DNA of 64,000 bases. It comes from Draconibacterium orientale. Its GTDB lineage: Bacteria; Bacteroidota; Bacteroidia; Bacteroidales; Prolixibacteraceae. Positions 63,006-64,000 of this stretch are shown here, piece after piece. The stretch spans positions 62,001 through 126,000 of the forward strand of contig NZ_CP007451.1 of NCBI RefSeq assembly GCF_000626635.1. The letters run 5' to 3'. The notes under the pieces are model-generated. The model saw only the letters and a program-made list of their open reading frames with translations, was not told where the DNA came from and did no database searches. Positions within the stretch are counted from its first letter, which is position 1, and each line of letters starts with the position of its first letter. A program made the position numbers and the translations under genes.

Positions 63006-64000
63006 TTAGAATGACACATTAAAACCAAATATGATTTTCTTTGAGTTCGGATAACTTCCTTTATCAACTCCCAATGCGTTTCCAACACCTGTAACTTCCG
63101 GGTCGAAACCTTTATATTTTGTAAAGGTGAAGTAATCTTCAAGCGAGGCATAAACCCTCAGTCTGTTAATACCCATTTTATTAAGTACAGCATTAGGAAG
63201 TGTGTAACCTAACTGAATTTGTTTGATTTTGAAATATGAACCATCGAAAACTGCAGCCGAAGAGGTATAATATTTATCCAGATCATTAGCTCCTGCACGA
63301 GGTCTTATTCCGTTCGTGTTATCCGCGGTCCATCTGTTTTCAGTAAAATAGGTTAAACTGTTAACGGCATAATCAGTACGGTTCAAACAAGAGTAAATAT
63401 CATTTCCATACGATCCCTGACCGAACACGATTGCATCAAAACCTTTATATGCTGCATTTAAAGTAATACCGTAAGTCAGATCAGGCATACCTTTTCCCAG
63501 GTCAACTTTATCATCGTCGTTCATGATATCATCCGAATTTTGATCCACAAAAACAGGATCTCCGGTAGCAGCATCGATGCCTTCAAACTCGTAACCATAA
63601 AAATACCAGGCTGGTTTCCCAACTTCAAAACGGGTAATACCACTGGTGGTATGGAAACCTGTTCCGGGGATATAATCCAGCGATTCGTGAATATTGGTTA
63701 CTTTGTTTTTAATTGATGAGATATTTCCTCTCACATCATAGGAAAAATCACCTTTCATGTCTTTCCACCCAAGTTCCAACTCAAAACCGGTGTTTTCGAT
63801 GTTACCTGCATTAATAGGCGAAGCTGTATTACCTACAATGGTAGACGGAGTAATTCCGGTTACAATCAGGTCTTTGGTTTTTTTAACGAAATAGTCAAAA
63901 GTCATCGATAACCTGCTTTTCAGAAATCGGGCATCAATACCCAGGTCGGTTTGTTCGTTGGTTTCCCATTTTAATTCCTGGTTACCGGTTGTTGATGGTT
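63006..64000 (-). CDS. susC: SusC/RagA TonB-linked outer-membrane transporter, C-terminal part (cut by right edge)
   Basis: The open frame runs from the right edge (reading TTGNQELKWETNEQTDLGIDA, a SusC barrel signature) to a stop at 63006. An internal Met at 63905 is not the start. Barrel strands such as GFELELGWKDMKGDFSYDVRGNISSIKNKV and YKGFDAIVFGQGSYGND, and the end KKIIFGFNVSF with terminal Phe, are typical of the SusC family C-terminal third. Signal peptide, plug and TonB box lie outside the window. Head of the PUL transcription unit with susD 24 bp downstream. Confidence 0.92.
   Translation of the reverse strand, partial: PSTTGNQELKWETNEQTDLGIDARFLKSRLSMTFDYFVKKTKDLIVTGITPSTIVGNTASPINAGNIENTGFELELGWKDMKGDFSYDVRGNISSIKNKVTNIHESLDYIPGTGFHTTSGITRFEVGKPAWYFYGYEFEGIDAATGDPVFVDQNSDDIMNDDDKVDLGKGMPDLTYGITLNAAYKGFDAIVFGQGSYGNDIYSCLNRTDYAVNSLTYFTENRWTADNTNGIRPRAGANDLDKYYTSSAAVFDGSYFKIKQIQLGYTLPNAVLNKMGINRLRVYASLEDYFTFTKYKGFDPEVTGVGNALGVDKGSYPNSKKIIFGFNVSF

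Overview
The window reads as chromosome of a Bacteroidota bacterium, most like the Marinilabiliales/Prolixibacteraceae (inferred from gene content, not tested). The signs are a SusC/SusD pair, a GH29 fucosidase, many lipoproteins, -7 promoter elements of the TANNTTTG type, fused cobalamin genes of the kind known from Bacteroides relatives, and IS4-type transposase debris. No tRNA, rRNA, CRISPR array or intact insertion sequence was found.

Layout. 1-8.1 kb: the start of a secreted protein at the left edge, a repeat block, a K+/H+ antiporter, an alpha-L-fucosidase, a porin followed by a flavin-binding protein, and a frameshifted lipoprotein, with REP-like elements between them. 8.1-14 kb (minus): APS reductase, the trio DUF5063 / 3'-5' exonuclease / RlmI-type rRNA methyltransferase, a second repeat block, and RecQ. 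14.3-22.5 kb (plus): guaB with its own terminator, then an envelope-biogenesis operon (two parvulin-type chaperones with a lipoprotein between them, MoxR ATPase, OstA-like protein). 22.5-26.2 kb: a debris zone with an hsdM/hsdR fusion remnant, a candidate small RNA, a frameshifted von Willebrand A lipoprotein and an IS4 transposase remnant.

26.2-47.1 kb (minus) is the main feature. A cobalamin riboswitch heads a roughly 20.5-kb unit encoding B12 import (TonB receptor, PepSY membrane protein, BtuF-, BtuC- and BtuD-like proteins) followed by anaerobic corrin-ring synthesis and lower-ligand attachment. Many steps are fused: CbiJ-CbiD, CbiG-CbiF, CbiE-CbiT and CbiH/CobJ-CbiC. Cobaltochelatase, CobU and CobS are not in the window.

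47.8-52.1 kb: SbcC/SbcD. 52.2-56.4 kb: a sulfatase, a MarR-like regulator, and a divergent group of a degenerate MinD-like protein and two Rnk/GreA-C-like proteins. 56.5-64 kb (minus): a polysaccharide-utilisation locus with SusC (cut by the right edge), SusD, a surface lipoprotein and three CE1-like esterases.

Five genes are each broken by one base inside an A/T run (near 7341, 24755, 32179, 41293 and 43742). This looks more like homopolymer indels in the assembly than five independent gene deaths. The hsdM/hsdR fusion is different: it needs a large deletion and also carries a nonsense codon, so it is a genuine relic.
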